The notes under the pieces: generated by a model | Seen by the model: the letters and a program-made list of their open reading frames with translations, nothing else | What the model was told of the DNA's origin: nothing | Database searches by the model: none | Program-made: the position numbers and the translations under genes | Shown here: positions 32,324-41,306 of the stretch, piece by piece | Layout of the letters: the number at the start of each line of letters is the position of its first letter | How positions within the stretch are numbered: the stretch's first letter is position 1 | DNA from: Bacteroidales bacterium | Lineage (GTDB): Bacteria; Bacteroidota; Bacteroidia; Bacteroidales; UBA932 | DNA length: 64,000 bases | Assembly: GCA_016291185.1 (NCBI GenBank) | Contig: JAEFAI010000001.1 | Span: 62,001-126,000 of the forward strand | Direction of reading: 5' to 3'

Positions 32324-32874
32324 TTCAACCTATCTATTTATATGGCTCGGAAGTGCTGCGCAAGGTCGCAGCGCCGGCCGACCTCACCGACCGGGACGGC
32401 CTGAAGTCCCTGGTCCAGGACCTTTGGGATACCCTTGAGAAATCCGACGGCTGCGGCCTCGCCGCGCCGCAGATCGGCGTAAGCCTGCGTGTCGCTGTGG
32501 TCGATGGCGACGTCATGAAAGACATCTATCCCTATCTGGCGGGCTTCCGCCGCGCCTTCATCAATCCGGTGGTCCTGGAAGAGAGCGAGACCATGTGCGA
32601 GTACAACGAGGGCTGCCTCAGCGTGCCCGGCGTGTATGCCGACGTCCGCCGGCCGGAGTCGCTGACGGTCGAGTACTACGACGAGAACCTGGAGAAGAAG
32701 ACGGAGACCTTCGACAAGTTCGCCGCCCGGATGATCCAGCACGAATTCTCCCACCTCGACGGCGAGCTTTTCACCGACCTCGTGGCACCGATCCGCCGCA
32801 AGATGCTCACCAAGAAGCTCCAGAATATCGCCCACGGCAAAGTCGGCACCGCCTACAAGGCCAAGATTAAATAG
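32320..32874 (+). CDS. def: Peptide deformylase
   Basis: The 184-residue enzyme removes the formyl group from new proteins. All three motifs are present: GCGLAAPQIG (residues about 44-53), EGCLSVPG (metal-binding Cys) and QHEFSHLDG (HExxH). It is the second gene of the operon, two bases ahead of luxS. Confidence 0.97.
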   Translation: MIQPIYLYGSEVLRKVAAPADLTDRDGLKSLVQDLWDTLEKSDGCGLAAPQIGVSLRVAVVDGDVMKDIYPYLAGFRRAFINPVVLEESETMCEYNEGCLSVPGVYADVRRPESLTVEYYDENLEKKTETFDKFAARMIQHEFSHLDGELFTDLVAPIRRKMLTKKLQNIAHGKVGTAYKAKIK

Positions 32875-32876
32875 GT

Positions 32877-33371
32877 ATGGAAGTCATCCAGAGCTTTACG
32901 ATCGATCATACGCACCTCAAGCCGGGGATCTACGTGTCCCGGGTGGACAGGGGATTCACGACCTTCGACCTCCGGGTCACGGAGCCGAACAAGGAGCCGG
33001 CCGTGGCGCCGGCGGCGATGCACAGCATCGAGCACCTGATGGCCACGTGGTTCCGCAACTCGGCGGCGAAGGATGATGTGGTCTATGTCGGCCCGATGGG
33101 CTGTCTGACGGGCATGTACATCATCATGACCGGCAACTACGGCGTGGAGGACATGCGCCGGCTGACCATCGAGTGCCTGGAATGGATCCTGACGCAGGAC
33201 GAAGTCCCGGCCACGACCCCACAGACCTGCGGCAACTATCTTTTGCACGACCTGCCGATGTGCAAATGGGAGTGCGCCCGCTACCTGGACCGCCTCCGCA
33301 ACGATTTCCACTGCGAATATACCCAACTCCAGGTCGTCCTGCGCGACGGCAAGACCTTCGCTGACGCATAA
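32877..33371 (+). CDS. luxS: S-ribosylhomocysteine lyase
   Basis: The 164-residue protein splits S-ribosylhomocysteine into homocysteine and DPD, the precursor of AI-2. The metal site is visible as H49 and H53 in HSIEH plus C118 in TCGNY, with the catalytic C76 in GPMGCLTG. Length and start (FTIDHTHLKPGIYVS) match the family. Its place between def and a membrane protein of unknown function is worth noting. Sensing of AI-2 is not shown; the enzyme may simply serve methyl recycling. Confidence 0.96.
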   Translation: MEVIQSFTIDHTHLKPGIYVSRVDRGFTTFDLRVTEPNKEPAVAPAAMHSIEHLMATWFRNSAAKDDVVYVGPMGCLTGMYIIMTGNYGVEDMRRLTIECLEWILTQDEVPATTPQTCGNYLLHDLPMCKWECARYLDRLRNDFHCEYTQLQVVLRDGKTFADA

Positions 33372-33823
33372 TGGACCTGGAACTGATCCTGCTCGTCCTG
33401 CTGCCCCTGCTGGTCCTCTATGTGATGATTCTGGACCGGAAGGTCGGCAAGCTGAAAGGAAAGAATCTTGATACGGAAGATCTTGACCATCACGCACCCA
33501 CGCCGGGCGTGGACCACGAGGCCATTGCGCGCCAGCTCTGCGAATGGCTCGTCGCGCGAGGCAGCCGGAAGGCGATCTCCACCCACCACGCCCTGGACAA
33601 GGCCTTCGGGCGGCCCCAGATCGTGTACCGTGAGGATGGGGTCGGCTACGACATGGTCTATCGCAACTTCACCCTGGTCGATTACGATCTCTATCTGATC
33701 GACGAGCGGCTGACGGAACTGGTCGAGCGGGAAGGGAAATACGAAATGGATTTCTCCACCAGTCTGGACAAGTGCGACGCCCAGACATACGACATCCCGT
33801 TTGTGTTCAAGAAGAAATATTAG
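33371..33823 (+). CDS. Small membrane-anchored protein of unknown function
   Basis: The 150-residue protein opens with a hydrophobic helix (about 3-22, LILLVLLPLLVLYVMIL). A charged linker and a soluble domain of about 100 residues follow (HEAIARQLCEWLVARGSRKAI, later DLYLIDERLTEL). No family is recognised. The start overlaps the luxS stop by one base (TAATG), so it is probably translated with luxS. The ATG at 33371 is the only sensible start. Confidence 0.7.
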   Translation: MDLELILLVLLPLLVLYVMILDRKVGKLKGKNLDTEDLDHHAPTPGVDHEAIARQLCEWLVARGSRKAISTHHALDKAFGRPQIVYREDGVGYDMVYRNFTLVDYDLYLIDERLTELVEREGKYEMDFSTSLDKCDAQTYDIPFVFKKKY

Positions 33824-33831
33824 TACATTTG
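33800..33831 (+). promoter_or_regulatory. Promoter of the hexose-phosphate mutase gene
   Basis: TTTG, exactly 20 bases, then TACATTTG, a full consensus match ending 25 bases before the ATG at 33857. It overlaps the last codons of the preceding gene. The -7 box lies within a small palindrome, AGTAC-ATTT-GTACT. Confidence 0.75.
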
Positions 33832-33856
33832 TACTCGTTCAACTAACCGCAAACCA

Positions 33857-35221
33857 ATGGGAGCATTCCACGCTTACGATATCCGGGGAGTCTATGGTGT
33901 TGATTTCGACCGGACTACGGCCTACAAAGTAGGTTATTTCATTCCCGAACTGCTGGGCGCCAAAGAGGTGCTGGTGGGCCGGGACTGCCGCGTGTCCTCG
34001 CAGGAGATCCACGACGCGCTCGTGGAGGGCATCTGCGATGCGGGCGCCGACGTCGCCGACATCGGGCTGAGCAGCACGCCAATGGTCTATTTCGGCACGG
34101 CCAACTACGGCTACAAAGCCTCCGTGCAGATCACCGCGAGCCACAACCCCGCCGAGTACAACGGCATGAAGGTGAGCCGCGAGCATGCGCTCCCGGTGGG
34201 CCTGGACACGGGCCTGGGCCAGATCAAGGCCTGGATCGAGCAGAATCGCCCGACGCCCGTCGCCGCCAGTCGCGGCACGGTGCGCGTGAAGGACATCCAC
34301 GAAGACTACATGAACTTCATGCGGAAGTTCAAAGGGGATTACAGCGAGCTCCATATTGCCTTTGACCTGTCGAACGGCATGGCCTGCCTCTTCGCGCACG
34401 AAATGTTCGGCGAAGGGCCGAACTACCTCTTCGACACGATCGACGGCCGCTTCCCGAACCACGAGCCCAACCCGCTGGTGGCGAAAAACGTGGAGCCGCT
34501 GCGCGAGCTGGTGCGCCGCAAGGGCGCCGACGTGGGCGTGATCTACGACGGCGACGCCGACCGCGTGATGTTCGTGGACGAGAAGGGGCAGTTCGTGGCG
34601 CCGGACCTGGTGATCGCGATGATGGCGAAGTACTTCTGCGACGAGCGGGGCGCGAAGGCGCCGCGCGTGCTGCAGGAAATCCGCTCCTCCAAGGCGGTGG
34701 GCGAGTACCTCGCGCGTTACGGCGCGGACGTGCATACCTGGCGCGTGGGCCGCGCTTTCGCAGCGCCCAAACTCCGCGAGATCGACGGCCTGTGGGGCGG
34801 CGAGCTGGCGGGCCATTATTATTTCAAGGATTTCTTCTATTCCGACAGCGGCCTGCTCTCCTCGTTGATCGTGCTGCGCATTGTGGCCGCGCTGAAGCGG
34901 CAGGGCCGCACCTTCAGTCAGCAGATCTCCGAGATTGCCGGCTACTGCAACTCCGGCGAGATCAATTTCCGCCTCGAGGACAAGCCGGGCGCGATGAAGG
35001 CCGTGTGCGAGTATTTCTCCGCGCAGCAGACTCCGCTCAAGACGATGGACTTCGACGGCTTCCGCCTGGAGTTCGCCGACTGGTGGTTCAACATCCGCCC
35101 GTCCAACACGGAACCCTTCCTGCGCTTCATCTGTGAAGCACGTACGGAAGCACTGCTGCAAGACAAGGTCGCGCAGGCATGCAAATTGCTGGAAACGCGC
35201 TTCGGCGCCGTGCGCTCGTGA
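33857..35221 (+). CDS. manB: Phosphomannomutase/phosphoglucomutase
   Basis: The 454-residue enzyme interconverts hexose 6- and 1-phosphates for sugar nucleotide synthesis. The four family sites are present: phospho-Ser S95 in TASHNPAEYNG, the metal loop YDGDADRVMF (about 231-240), the sugar loop GGELAGHYYF and the phosphate loop RPSNTEPFLRF near the end. Whether mannose or glucose is preferred cannot be told from motifs; the symbol is a family guess. An own promoter lies just upstream. The M23-LysM gene follows after nine bases. Confidence 0.92.
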   Translation: MGAFHAYDIRGVYGVDFDRTTAYKVGYFIPELLGAKEVLVGRDCRVSSQEIHDALVEGICDAGADVADIGLSSTPMVYFGTANYGYKASVQITASHNPAEYNGMKVSREHALPVGLDTGLGQIKAWIEQNRPTPVAASRGTVRVKDIHEDYMNFMRKFKGDYSELHIAFDLSNGMACLFAHEMFGEGPNYLFDTIDGRFPNHEPNPLVAKNVEPLRELVRRKGADVGVIYDGDADRVMFVDEKGQFVAPDLVIAMMAKYFCDERGAKAPRVLQEIRSSKAVGEYLARYGADVHTWRVGRAFAAPKLREIDGLWGGELAGHYYFKDFFYSDSGLLSSLIVLRIVAALKRQGRTFSQQISEIAGYCNSGEINFRLEDKPGAMKAVCEYFSAQQTPLKTMDFDGFRLEFADWWFNIRPSNTEPFLRFICEARTEALLQDKVAQACKLLETRFGAVRS

Positions 35222-35230
35222 ATCGAAAAT

Positions 35231-36295
35231 ATGAACAAGAGACATTTAATTTTAGTTAGTAGTTTATTCCTTTCTGCCGCCTTGTTGGCGCAGGAGCCCG
35301 ATACCACCATCAACCCCCGTGCGCTGTTTCCCGGCAGCGTCTCCTCGACGCTCGACACGCTGACCGTGCCGGATGACTTCGTTACCGAGCCCGGCTCTTT
35401 CCAGCAGGGCAAGGGGGCGGAAGTGGACACCCTGGACATCCAGGACGGCCGTCTGCTGCTGGTCCTCAAGGACGACCACACGTGGTACTACATTAAGAAC
35501 TTCAAGCTGATGGAGAGCGACAGCACCTTCGTCAAGGACTGGGTGCCGAACTCCACGAATCCCTTTACGGTGCCGCTGGACAGCCTTCCGCTGCGCAATT
35601 CCATCGCGCTGGTGGACTCCGCCAGCCGCTTCGTGGCCCCTTATCAGACCAAGGTTTTCTCGCGCTTCGGCATGCGCCGCGGCCGGCGCCACCAGGGCGT
35701 GGACCTGCCGCTGAAGACGGGGACGCCCGTCGTGGCGGCCTTCGACGGTCGCGTGCGCGCGTCCACGTATAATAAGGGCTACGGCAACCTGGTCATCATC
35801 CGCCATGAGAACGGCCTGGAGACCTACTACGGCCACCTGTCCAAGCGTGAGGTTGAGGTAGGGGACTGGGTGCGCGCCGGTGACGAGATCGGTCTGGGCG
35901 GCTCTACCGGCCGCTCCACGGGCCCGCACCTCCACTTCGAGACCCGCTACCAGGGCTTTGCCTTCGATCCTGAGTGGATCGCGGATTATGAGACGGGCGA
36001 GCTGCGCAAGAACGTCTTCGTGCTGCGCCGCAGCTACCTGGATGCGCATTCCCACTATACGCCGGAGTCGATCGACGAAGAGGAGGAGATCTATGCCGAC
36101 GAGGAGCGCATCGTCGAGGAGGAGAAGCGCATTGCCGCCGAGCGGGCCGCCATTCGCCACCACAGCGTCAAGAGCGGCGAGACCCTGAGCGTGATTGCCC
36201 GCAAGGAGGGCAAGTCGCTGAACGCCATCCTGAAGCTCAATCCCGGCATCAACCCCAACAAGCTTTCGATCGGACAGAAGATTCGCGTGAATTAA
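35231..36295 (+). CDS. Exported M23 peptidase with C-terminal LysM domain
   Basis: The 354-residue protein has a signal peptide ending LLAQ. The M23 domain (about 140-255) carries HQGVDLPLKTG and HLHFETRY, and an acidic coiled-coil-like linker (about 275-308, rich in E) follows. A LysM domain (about 311-354, HHSVKSGETLSVIARKEG) ends the protein. It is probably a peptidoglycan hydrolase or activator acting in the periplasm. It sits directly downstream of the mutase and probably shares its promoter. Confidence 0.92.
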   Translation: MNKRHLILVSSLFLSAALLAQEPDTTINPRALFPGSVSSTLDTLTVPDDFVTEPGSFQQGKGAEVDTLDIQDGRLLLVLKDDHTWYYIKNFKLMESDSTFVKDWVPNSTNPFTVPLDSLPLRNSIALVDSASRFVAPYQTKVFSRFGMRRGRRHQGVDLPLKTGTPVVAAFDGRVRASTYNKGYGNLVIIRHENGLETYYGHLSKREVEVGDWVRAGDEIGLGGSTGRSTGPHLHFETRYQGFAFDPEWIADYETGELRKNVFVLRRSYLDAHSHYTPESIDEEEEIYADEERIVEEEKRIAAERAAIRHHSVKSGETLSVIARKEGKSLNAILKLNPGINPNKLSIGQKIRVN

Positions 36296-36300
36296 TTTGC

Positions 36301-36308
36301 TATCTTTG
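36301..36308 (+). promoter_or_regulatory. -7 box (TATCTTTG) of tRNA-Leu
   Basis: TATCTTTG lies 11 bases before the first tRNA base. No clear TTTG at -33. Confidence 0.5.
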
Positions 36309-36319
36309 CAGTCCGCAAC

Positions 36320-36401
36320 GCGGGTGTGTTGTAATTGGTAGCCAAGCGGGACTTAGGATCCCGTGCCGCAAGGCGTAAGGGTTCGAGCCCCTTCACCCGC
36401 A
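36320..36401 (+). tRNA. tRNA-Leu (anticodon TAG)
   Basis: An 82-base class II tRNA: acceptor GCGGGTG with CACCCGC, anticodon stem CGGGA/TCCCG with loop CTTAGGA (anticodon TAG), long variable arm GCCGCAAGGC and T arm GGTTCGAGCCC. CCA is not encoded. Confidence 0.95.
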
Positions 36402-36409
36402 CTTCACTC

Positions 36410-36438
36410 AAAGAGCCGCCTGAAAAGGCGGCTCTTTT
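36410..36438. terminator. Bidirectional rho-independent terminator
   Basis: AAAGAGCCGCC pairs with GGCGGCTCTTT around a six-base loop. It serves tRNA-Leu on the plus strand and the M28 gene on the minus strand, whose stop is at 36441. Confidence 0.85.
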
Positions 36439-36440
36439 CG

Positions 36441-37910
36441 TTATTCCTTATACAATCCTTCCCGGGAGAGAAGGTGCGGGAGATTCGCCAGACCGTAGGC
36501 CGTGACGGCGTTGATGACCGCCGAGTGTTCCAGGTAAGCCGGAACCAGTTTGTCGAAGAGGTCGTCTTCCGTGTGCCAGATGTCGCGGTAGTTGAAGTCG
36601 AGGCCGAAGATGTCCGTCTCGCGGAAGGAGATGGCCGGGATGCCGTTCATCGCGAAATAGGCGTGGTCGGAGCCGCCGGCACTCGTCGGACGCTCCTGCG
36701 GCTCGCCCGGACGCTTGTACACGCTGAAAGGGATCTCGGGGTTGTAGTCCGTCAGCGGCTCGCAGACCTTCACAAAGTCGTCATACATGGCAGGCGGGAC
36801 GGTGATTCCCGTGCAAGCCAGCGGACCGCCGTCGCGGTTGAAGTAGTTGGAGATCTTGCCCCAGGGTATCGTCTTATTCTCCACGAAAAACTTCGAGCCC
36901 AGCAGGCCGTACTCTTCGCCCGTCCAGATGCAGAACATGATGGAGCGTTTGGGCTTGGCGCCCGCAGCGGCGAGCAGCCGGGCGGCTTCCATCGTCACGC
37001 ACACGCCCTGGCCGTCATCGACCGCGCCAGTGGCGATATCGTAGGCATCCAGGTGGCCGCCCAGCAGGACGTACTCGTCCGGATGCTGGGTGCCCTTGAT
37101 GACGGCGAGGATGTTATGATGTCGCATCGGGCCCTGGAAGAAGTGGTTGCGGATGTCGAATTCCAGCAGGAAATCCTGTCGGTCGAGCGTCTTCTGCTTG
37201 ATGATTGCAAACTGGTGCGCATCGAGCAGAATGTCGCAGGCGGTGGGCAGCGTGTCCATGGTCAGCTCGAAGCACATGGCGCGGTTGTAGAGCACCTGCA
37301 TGGGGAGCTGGGCGGGGCGGATGAATCCCAACACACCGGCTTCGACCATCTGGCGGTAGAATGGCACGGAGACATCCTTTTTGCCCTCGGCGAGCTGTGC
37401 TGCGCGCGTGGAATCCGCCTTGGCGCTGGCGTCGAGGGCCAGACCGTTGGTCGGGCCCGACTCCACGAGCACCCAGGCGCCCTTGAGCGCGCCCTTCACG
37501 CGGTCGAAGTCACGCTGGCTCCGCGGCTCCAGCAGCACGCGGCCCTTCTGGGGGCCGCACGTGCCGGCCGTGTAGGCAGGCGTGCCGAAGTGCAGGGTCA
37601 TGCCGTCCTCGGAGAGCATACGGCCGGACCAGGGACCCCGGTCGAAGCCGACGCCGATCGTGACGGCCTCCTGCATCGTCACTTCCAGACCCCAGGAGCG
37701 GAACTGCTCCGCCACCCAGTCCTCGGCGTGGTTGAGCATGTGCGTGCCTACGAGGCGCCCGCCGATATTGCGGGCGATGTACTCCGCGTGCTGCATCGTG
37801 CGGTTGTCGGTCTTGCCGAGTTCAAGGACCTTCTTGGTCACTTTGTCCTGCGCATTGAGGGAGAGCGCCAGCAGCAGGATGGCGCCCAAGGAAAGCCAGA
37901 TCTTTCTCAT
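36441..37910 (-). CDS. Exported M28 family zinc peptidase with PA domain
   Basis: The 489-residue protein has a signal peptide ending SLNAQ. A protease-associated insert occupies about 125-260. The M28 catalytic domain shows all expected metal motifs in order: GGHLDAYD, AVDDGQG, WTGEEYGLLGS, FNRDGG and GGSDHAYF, then WHTEDD. Such enzymes are aminopeptidases or carboxypeptidases acting in the periplasm. It lies eight bases downstream of the GH3 gene and is the last gene of an M48-GH3-M28 minus-strand unit. Confidence 0.92.
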   Translation of the reverse strand: MRKIWLSLGAILLLALSLNAQDKVTKKVLELGKTDNRTMQHAEYIARNIGGRLVGTHMLNHAEDWVAEQFRSWGLEVTMQEAVTIGVGFDRGPWSGRMLSEDGMTLHFGTPAYTAGTCGPQKGRVLLEPRSQRDFDRVKGALKGAWVLVESGPTNGLALDASAKADSTRAAQLAEGKKDVSVPFYRQMVEAGVLGFIRPAQLPMQVLYNRAMCFELTMDTLPTACDILLDAHQFAIIKQKTLDRQDFLLEFDIRNHFFQGPMRHHNILAVIKGTQHPDEYVLLGGHLDAYDIATGAVDDGQGVCVTMEAARLLAAAGAKPKRSIMFCIWTGEEYGLLGSKFFVENKTIPWGKISNYFNRDGGPLACTGITVPPAMYDDFVKVCEPLTDYNPEIPFSVYKRPGEPQERPTSAGGSDHAYFAMNGIPAISFRETDIFGLDFNYRDIWHTEDDLFDKLVPAYLEHSAVINAVTAYGLANLPHLLSREGLYKE

Positions 37911-37918
37911 ACTATCTT

Positions 37919-40195
37919 TTAGAATTTATAATTCAACTTCTTGAGGTCGCTGTCGGCGGAGCTGGAGCCGTAGAGCAGCTCGTACTCACCATGCACGGGG
38001 ACCATATTCTGCGCAGACTCGCTCCACCAGGTGAAGACCTCGTCGTCGAGCGGGATGCGGACAGTTGCGGAGGCGCCGGCCATCACCGTCACACGCTGGA
38101 AGGCGCGGAGCGTCTTGTTCGGGCCGCCGACGTCGCCGGTTTTGCGGACGTAGAGCTGGACGACCTCGGTGCCGTTGCGCTTGCCGCTGTTGCGGACCGT
38201 GAACTCCAGGACCCCGTTCTTCACCTTGGCGGCGCCGTAGTGGAAGTCCGTGTAGCTCAGGCCGTAGCCGAAGGGGAAGAGCGGCGTGCCACGGAAATAG
38301 CGGTAGGTGTGGCCTTCCATATTATAATCCTCCACCTCGGGGAGCTGGTCCACCGAGCGGTAGAAGGTGACAGGCAACTTACCCGAAGGGTTGAATTCGC
38401 CGTAGAGCGCCTCTACGATGGCGGTGCCGCCCTCCTGGCCGGGATACCAGGCCTGCAGGATGGCGTCGCAGCTCTGCGTTTCGGGCACGAGGCCGATGGC
38501 ACAGCCGGAGAAGTTCACGAGGATGACCTTTTTGCCGGCATCGTGCAGGGCCTGCAGCAGCTGGCGCTGCACGGCAGGCAGCTCGATGTCGGTGCGGTCG
38601 CCGCCGGAGAAGCCAGGCAGCTGCACGGGCATCTCCTCGCCTTCGAGACGCGGCGAGATGCCGCCTGCGAAGACAACTACGTCGATGCCCTCCAGGCGCT
38701 TCAGCACGTCGTCCACGTCGAGCGCAGGCAGGAAACTGTCGTGCAGGAGCTTGGTGCGGCGGGCATAGGCCTTGACATCATTAATATTGATAGCATACTG
38801 CTTGGCCACTTCCTCGAGCTCCTCATTGGAGAGCTTCATCAGCTGGGCCATCCGGTCGTCGGGATTGCTCTCCGGCATGAATTCGGCGCCGATGATGCCG
38901 CAGCCGCGGAAGCTCACGACCTGCGGGTCACGGGCCTTGAACGCGTCGAGCAGCGTCACGGTGCTCTTGGGGACGGGGTTGTAGTTACCCCACATCATCT
39001 CGGCGTCGTCGGCGTTCGGGCCGATCACGGCCACTTTCTGGCCGGGCTGCAGGGGCAGGACGCCCTTGTTCTGCAGCAGGACCAGCGACTCGCGCGCCAT
39101 CTTCAGCGAGAGGGCGCGATGCTGCGGGCCCTCCACGATGGCGGGGTCGAGGTCGTCCCAGGGAGAGGTGCCGTCCATCTCGCCGAGGCGGAAGCGCTCG
39201 GTCAGGATGCGCATCAGGTTGCGGTCGAGATCCTTGACATCGAGCAAGCCCTGCTCCACGGCGGCAGGAATGTTCACGAAGGTGCTGCCGCACTCCACGT
39301 CGAGGCCGTTGCGCACGGCGAGGGCCGCCGCCTTAGCGGGGCTGTCGGTGAAGCCGTGGCGGCCTTTCTCGAAGAAGTCGGGAATGGCCCAGCAGTCGGA
39401 GACCACCATGCCCTGATAGCCCCACTCCTTGCGGAGAATCTGGTCCACCAGATAGTTGGAAGCGGCGCAAGGCTCCCCGCGGAAGCGGTTATAGGCCGTC
39501 ATCACCTCCTGCACGTGCGCCTTGGTCACCAGGTCCTTGAAGGCCGGCAGATAGGTCTCGCGCAGGTCGCGCTCGGAGACCACGGCGTCGAAGCGGTGGC
39601 GGTTAGATTCCAGGCCGGAGTGGACGGCGTAGTGCTTCGCGCAGGCGTGTGTCTTGCGGACCGGGGAATCCTCCGGGCCCTGCAGGCCGCGCACGACGGC
39701 CATGCCGAGGCGGCCGGTCAGGAAGGGATCCTCCCCGTAGGTTTCCATGCCGCGGCCCCAGCGGGGATCACGGAAGATGTTGATATTCGGCGTCCAGAAG
39801 GTCAGGCCCTGGTACACCTTGACATTGTCTTTCGTCTCCAGGTACTTCACGCGCGCCTCGTCGCTGGCGGCGGTGAAGACTTCCTCGATCAGCCGCTCGT
39901 CGAAGCTGGACGCCATGCCGATCGGCTGCGGGAACACGGTCGCACTGCCGTTGCGGGCGATGCCGTGCAGGGCTTCGCTCCACCAGTTATACGGCTTGAT
40001 GCCCAGGCGCGGGATGGCCGGGCTGGCGTGCATCGTCAGCGAAGCCTTCTCCTCGAGAGTGAGGCGGCCGAGCAGGTCGGCGGCGCGCTGCTCCGGCGGG
40101 AGGTTCTTGTTCTGATACGGGTACGGCTGCGCAAGGGCGCTGAGCGTCGTAAGTCCCAGCGCAAGCGCCAGGGACAGGGTGCGTAGATACTTCAT
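37919..40195 (-). CDS. GH3 family glycosidase (beta-xylosidase-like)
   Basis: The 758-residue protein has a signal peptide ending ALAQ. The GH3 barrel contains NWWSEALHGIARNG, FRDPRWGRGMETYGEDP, KHYAVHSGLESNRH and the nucleophile D267 in VVSDCWAIPDF. The NWWSEALHG and SDCWAI motifs are typical of GH3 beta-xylosidases. The C-terminal GH3 domain carries an insert (about 470-540), and a fibronectin III-like domain with FPFGYGLSYTDF follows. It is 14 kb away from the main utilisation locus and sits between two peptidase genes. Confidence 0.92.
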   Translation of the reverse strand: MKYLRTLSLALALGLTTLSALAQPYPYQNKNLPPEQRAADLLGRLTLEEKASLTMHASPAIPRLGIKPYNWWSEALHGIARNGSATVFPQPIGMASSFDERLIEEVFTAASDEARVKYLETKDNVKVYQGLTFWTPNINIFRDPRWGRGMETYGEDPFLTGRLGMAVVRGLQGPEDSPVRKTHACAKHYAVHSGLESNRHRFDAVVSERDLRETYLPAFKDLVTKAHVQEVMTAYNRFRGEPCAASNYLVDQILRKEWGYQGMVVSDCWAIPDFFEKGRHGFTDSPAKAAALAVRNGLDVECGSTFVNIPAAVEQGLLDVKDLDRNLMRILTERFRLGEMDGTSPWDDLDPAIVEGPQHRALSLKMARESLVLLQNKGVLPLQPGQKVAVIGPNADDAEMMWGNYNPVPKSTVTLLDAFKARDPQVVSFRGCGIIGAEFMPESNPDDRMAQLMKLSNEELEEVAKQYAININDVKAYARRTKLLHDSFLPALDVDDVLKRLEGIDVVVFAGGISPRLEGEEMPVQLPGFSGGDRTDIELPAVQRQLLQALHDAGKKVILVNFSGCAIGLVPETQSCDAILQAWYPGQEGGTAIVEALYGEFNPSGKLPVTFYRSVDQLPEVEDYNMEGHTYRYFRGTPLFPFGYGLSYTDFHYGAAKVKNGVLEFTVRNSGKRNGTEVVQLYVRKTGDVGGPNKTLRAFQRVTVMAGASATVRIPLDDEVFTWWSESAQNMVPVHGEYELLYGSSSADSDLKKLNYKF

Positions 40196-40216
40196 AACTA
40201 TTTGGTTAATATTGGA

Positions 40217-40999
40217 TTACTTGGAGGTTTCCTGGCGGGTCAGCTGATCGGCCTTCTTGCGCATCTTGGCGGCGCGCTTGGCGCTGTCCGGATGCGAAGA
40301 GAACATCTTCGCCAGAGCGGAGGACTGGCTGCCGCCGGCGAGGTTATTGAGCTTCTCTAGCGAGCGGGCCATCCCATAGGGGTCGCGTCCGTTCGCGACG
40401 GAGAACTGGAAGCCGTACTCGTCGGCTTGCGATTCCTGGCTCTGCGAGAACTGCGCGTTGACGTAGGCCTCGGAGATATCACCCAGCACCGTCCCGGCCA
40501 GCTGGCCGTAGCCACCCGCCGCGTAGATGGCCTCGCGCGCGGCGGAGCCCAGGTAGGCTCGCTTCATCGCCTTCATCGAGTCCTTGTTGGCCACGTGGCC
40601 CAGTTCATGGCCGATCACGGCGAAGAGCTCATCGTCGTCCATCAGGTCCATCAGCGCAGAGTTTACGCGCACGGAACCGTCGCCATAGGCGCATGCGTTC
40701 ACTTCGTTGGAACGGTACACCTTGAAGTTGAGCGGCTTGCCGGCAACGCTCCCCACACCGCTCATCAGCTTCTGCAGCCGCTGCTGGTACTTGGCATCCG
40801 CCAGAGGCGTCTGCCCGTCGGAGTACGCCACCGCCTGGCGGCAGAGCTCAGCGACCTGATCGTCCGAGATCGAGGCGGCCGTCGCGGCCTTCACGCCGGC
40901 GCTGGCCAGGCGACCGTAGTCCCAGTCGATCTTGGCCAGGGTGCTGCAACCGCACGCGAGCACGGCCGCAAGCAGAAGAGGGAGGAATCGTTTCATCAT
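40217..40999 (-). CDS. M48 family zinc metallopeptidase lipoprotein
   Basis: From the double ATG at 40999/40996 (MMKRFLPLL) the protein has 260 residues with a lipobox ending ACGC. The zinc motif HELGH is at 131-135 and the third ligand is probably the Glu in QSQESQADEYGF. The C-terminus has FSSHPDSAKRAAKMRKKAD. It resembles BepA/LoiP-type periplasmic M48 proteases that deal with misfolded outer-membrane proteins. The same frame is open far upstream (to 42979), but that region is antisense to the fimbrial genes and is not coding. Confidence 0.9.
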   Translation of the reverse strand: MMKRFLPLLLAAVLACGCSTLAKIDWDYGRLASAGVKAATAASISDDQVAELCRQAVAYSDGQTPLADAKYQQRLQKLMSGVGSVAGKPLNFKVYRSNEVNACAYGDGSVRVNSALMDLMDDDELFAVIGHELGHVANKDSMKAMKRAYLGSAAREAIYAAGGYGQLAGTVLGDISEAYVNAQFSQSQESQADEYGFQFSVANGRDPYGMARSLEKLNNLAGGSQSSALAKMFSSHPDSAKRAAKMRKKADQLTRQETSK

Positions 41000-41003
41000 A
41001 CCA

Positions 41004-41011
41004 CAAATATA
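41004..41011 (-). promoter_or_regulatory. -7 box (TATATTTG) of the M48-GH3-M28 unit
   Basis: The minus strand reads TATATTTG five bases before the ATG at 40999. It supports the start given and argues against upstream extension. Confidence 0.45.
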
Positions 41012-41035
41012 ATAAAAAATAGATTCGTCTGCTCT

Positions 41036-41082
41036 GTCATCCTGAGCCCGCGTAGGATCTCCGGCCCTGACCGGCGAATCCG
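41036..41082 (+). repeat. Composite palindromic repeat between M48 and the fimbrial operon
   Basis: GTCATCCTGAGC...AGGATCT is joined to a right half of the TCGCCGG type (CTGACCGGCGAATCC). Both parts fit the GTCAT...ATC(T) family seen elsewhere in the window. Confidence 0.6.
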
Positions 41083-41104
41083 TTGCAGAAATAAGCCCAT
41101 TTTT

Positions 41105-41136
41105 GTTACAGAATCGAAAATAATCGATTCTGTAAC
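41105..41136. promoter_or_regulatory. Perfect 13-base inverted repeat upstream of the fimbrial operon
   Basis: GTTACAGAATCGA and its exact complement flank AAATAA. There is no T tract. It lies about 120 bases upstream of the likely fimbrial promoter and could be an operator or a hairpin insulating the divergent units. Confidence 0.6.
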
Positions 41137-41253
41137 AGTATTTGCGCGATTCTTGTTCTGGATTTGAGGGGTGAAACGTTTTTTGTTTTTTAGTCAATCT
41201 TGGCGAAAAAACCGTCATAGGGGTAGGAAATGGGTGGAAAAATTTTTTCCACC

Positions 41254-41285
41254 TTTTTTTTATTCGATTGCGCGCGTTATTTTTG
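41254..41285 (+). promoter_or_regulatory. Probable promoter of the fimbrial operon
   Basis: A TTTT within a T run, 20 bases, then TATTTTTG (41278-41285), one mismatch from consensus. It is 21 bases ahead of the ATG at 41307 and downstream of an alternative GTG at 41171, so it favours the ATG. Confidence 0.5.
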
Positions 41286-41306
41286 CGTCCGTTTTCGACA
41301 AGCTTC

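Noticed and set aside
41171..41306. GTG at 41171 as start of the DUF3575 gene
   Set aside because: It lies upstream of the promoter-like element and gives a basic N-terminus without an export signal; the ATG at 41307 with a one-base frame break explains the data better.
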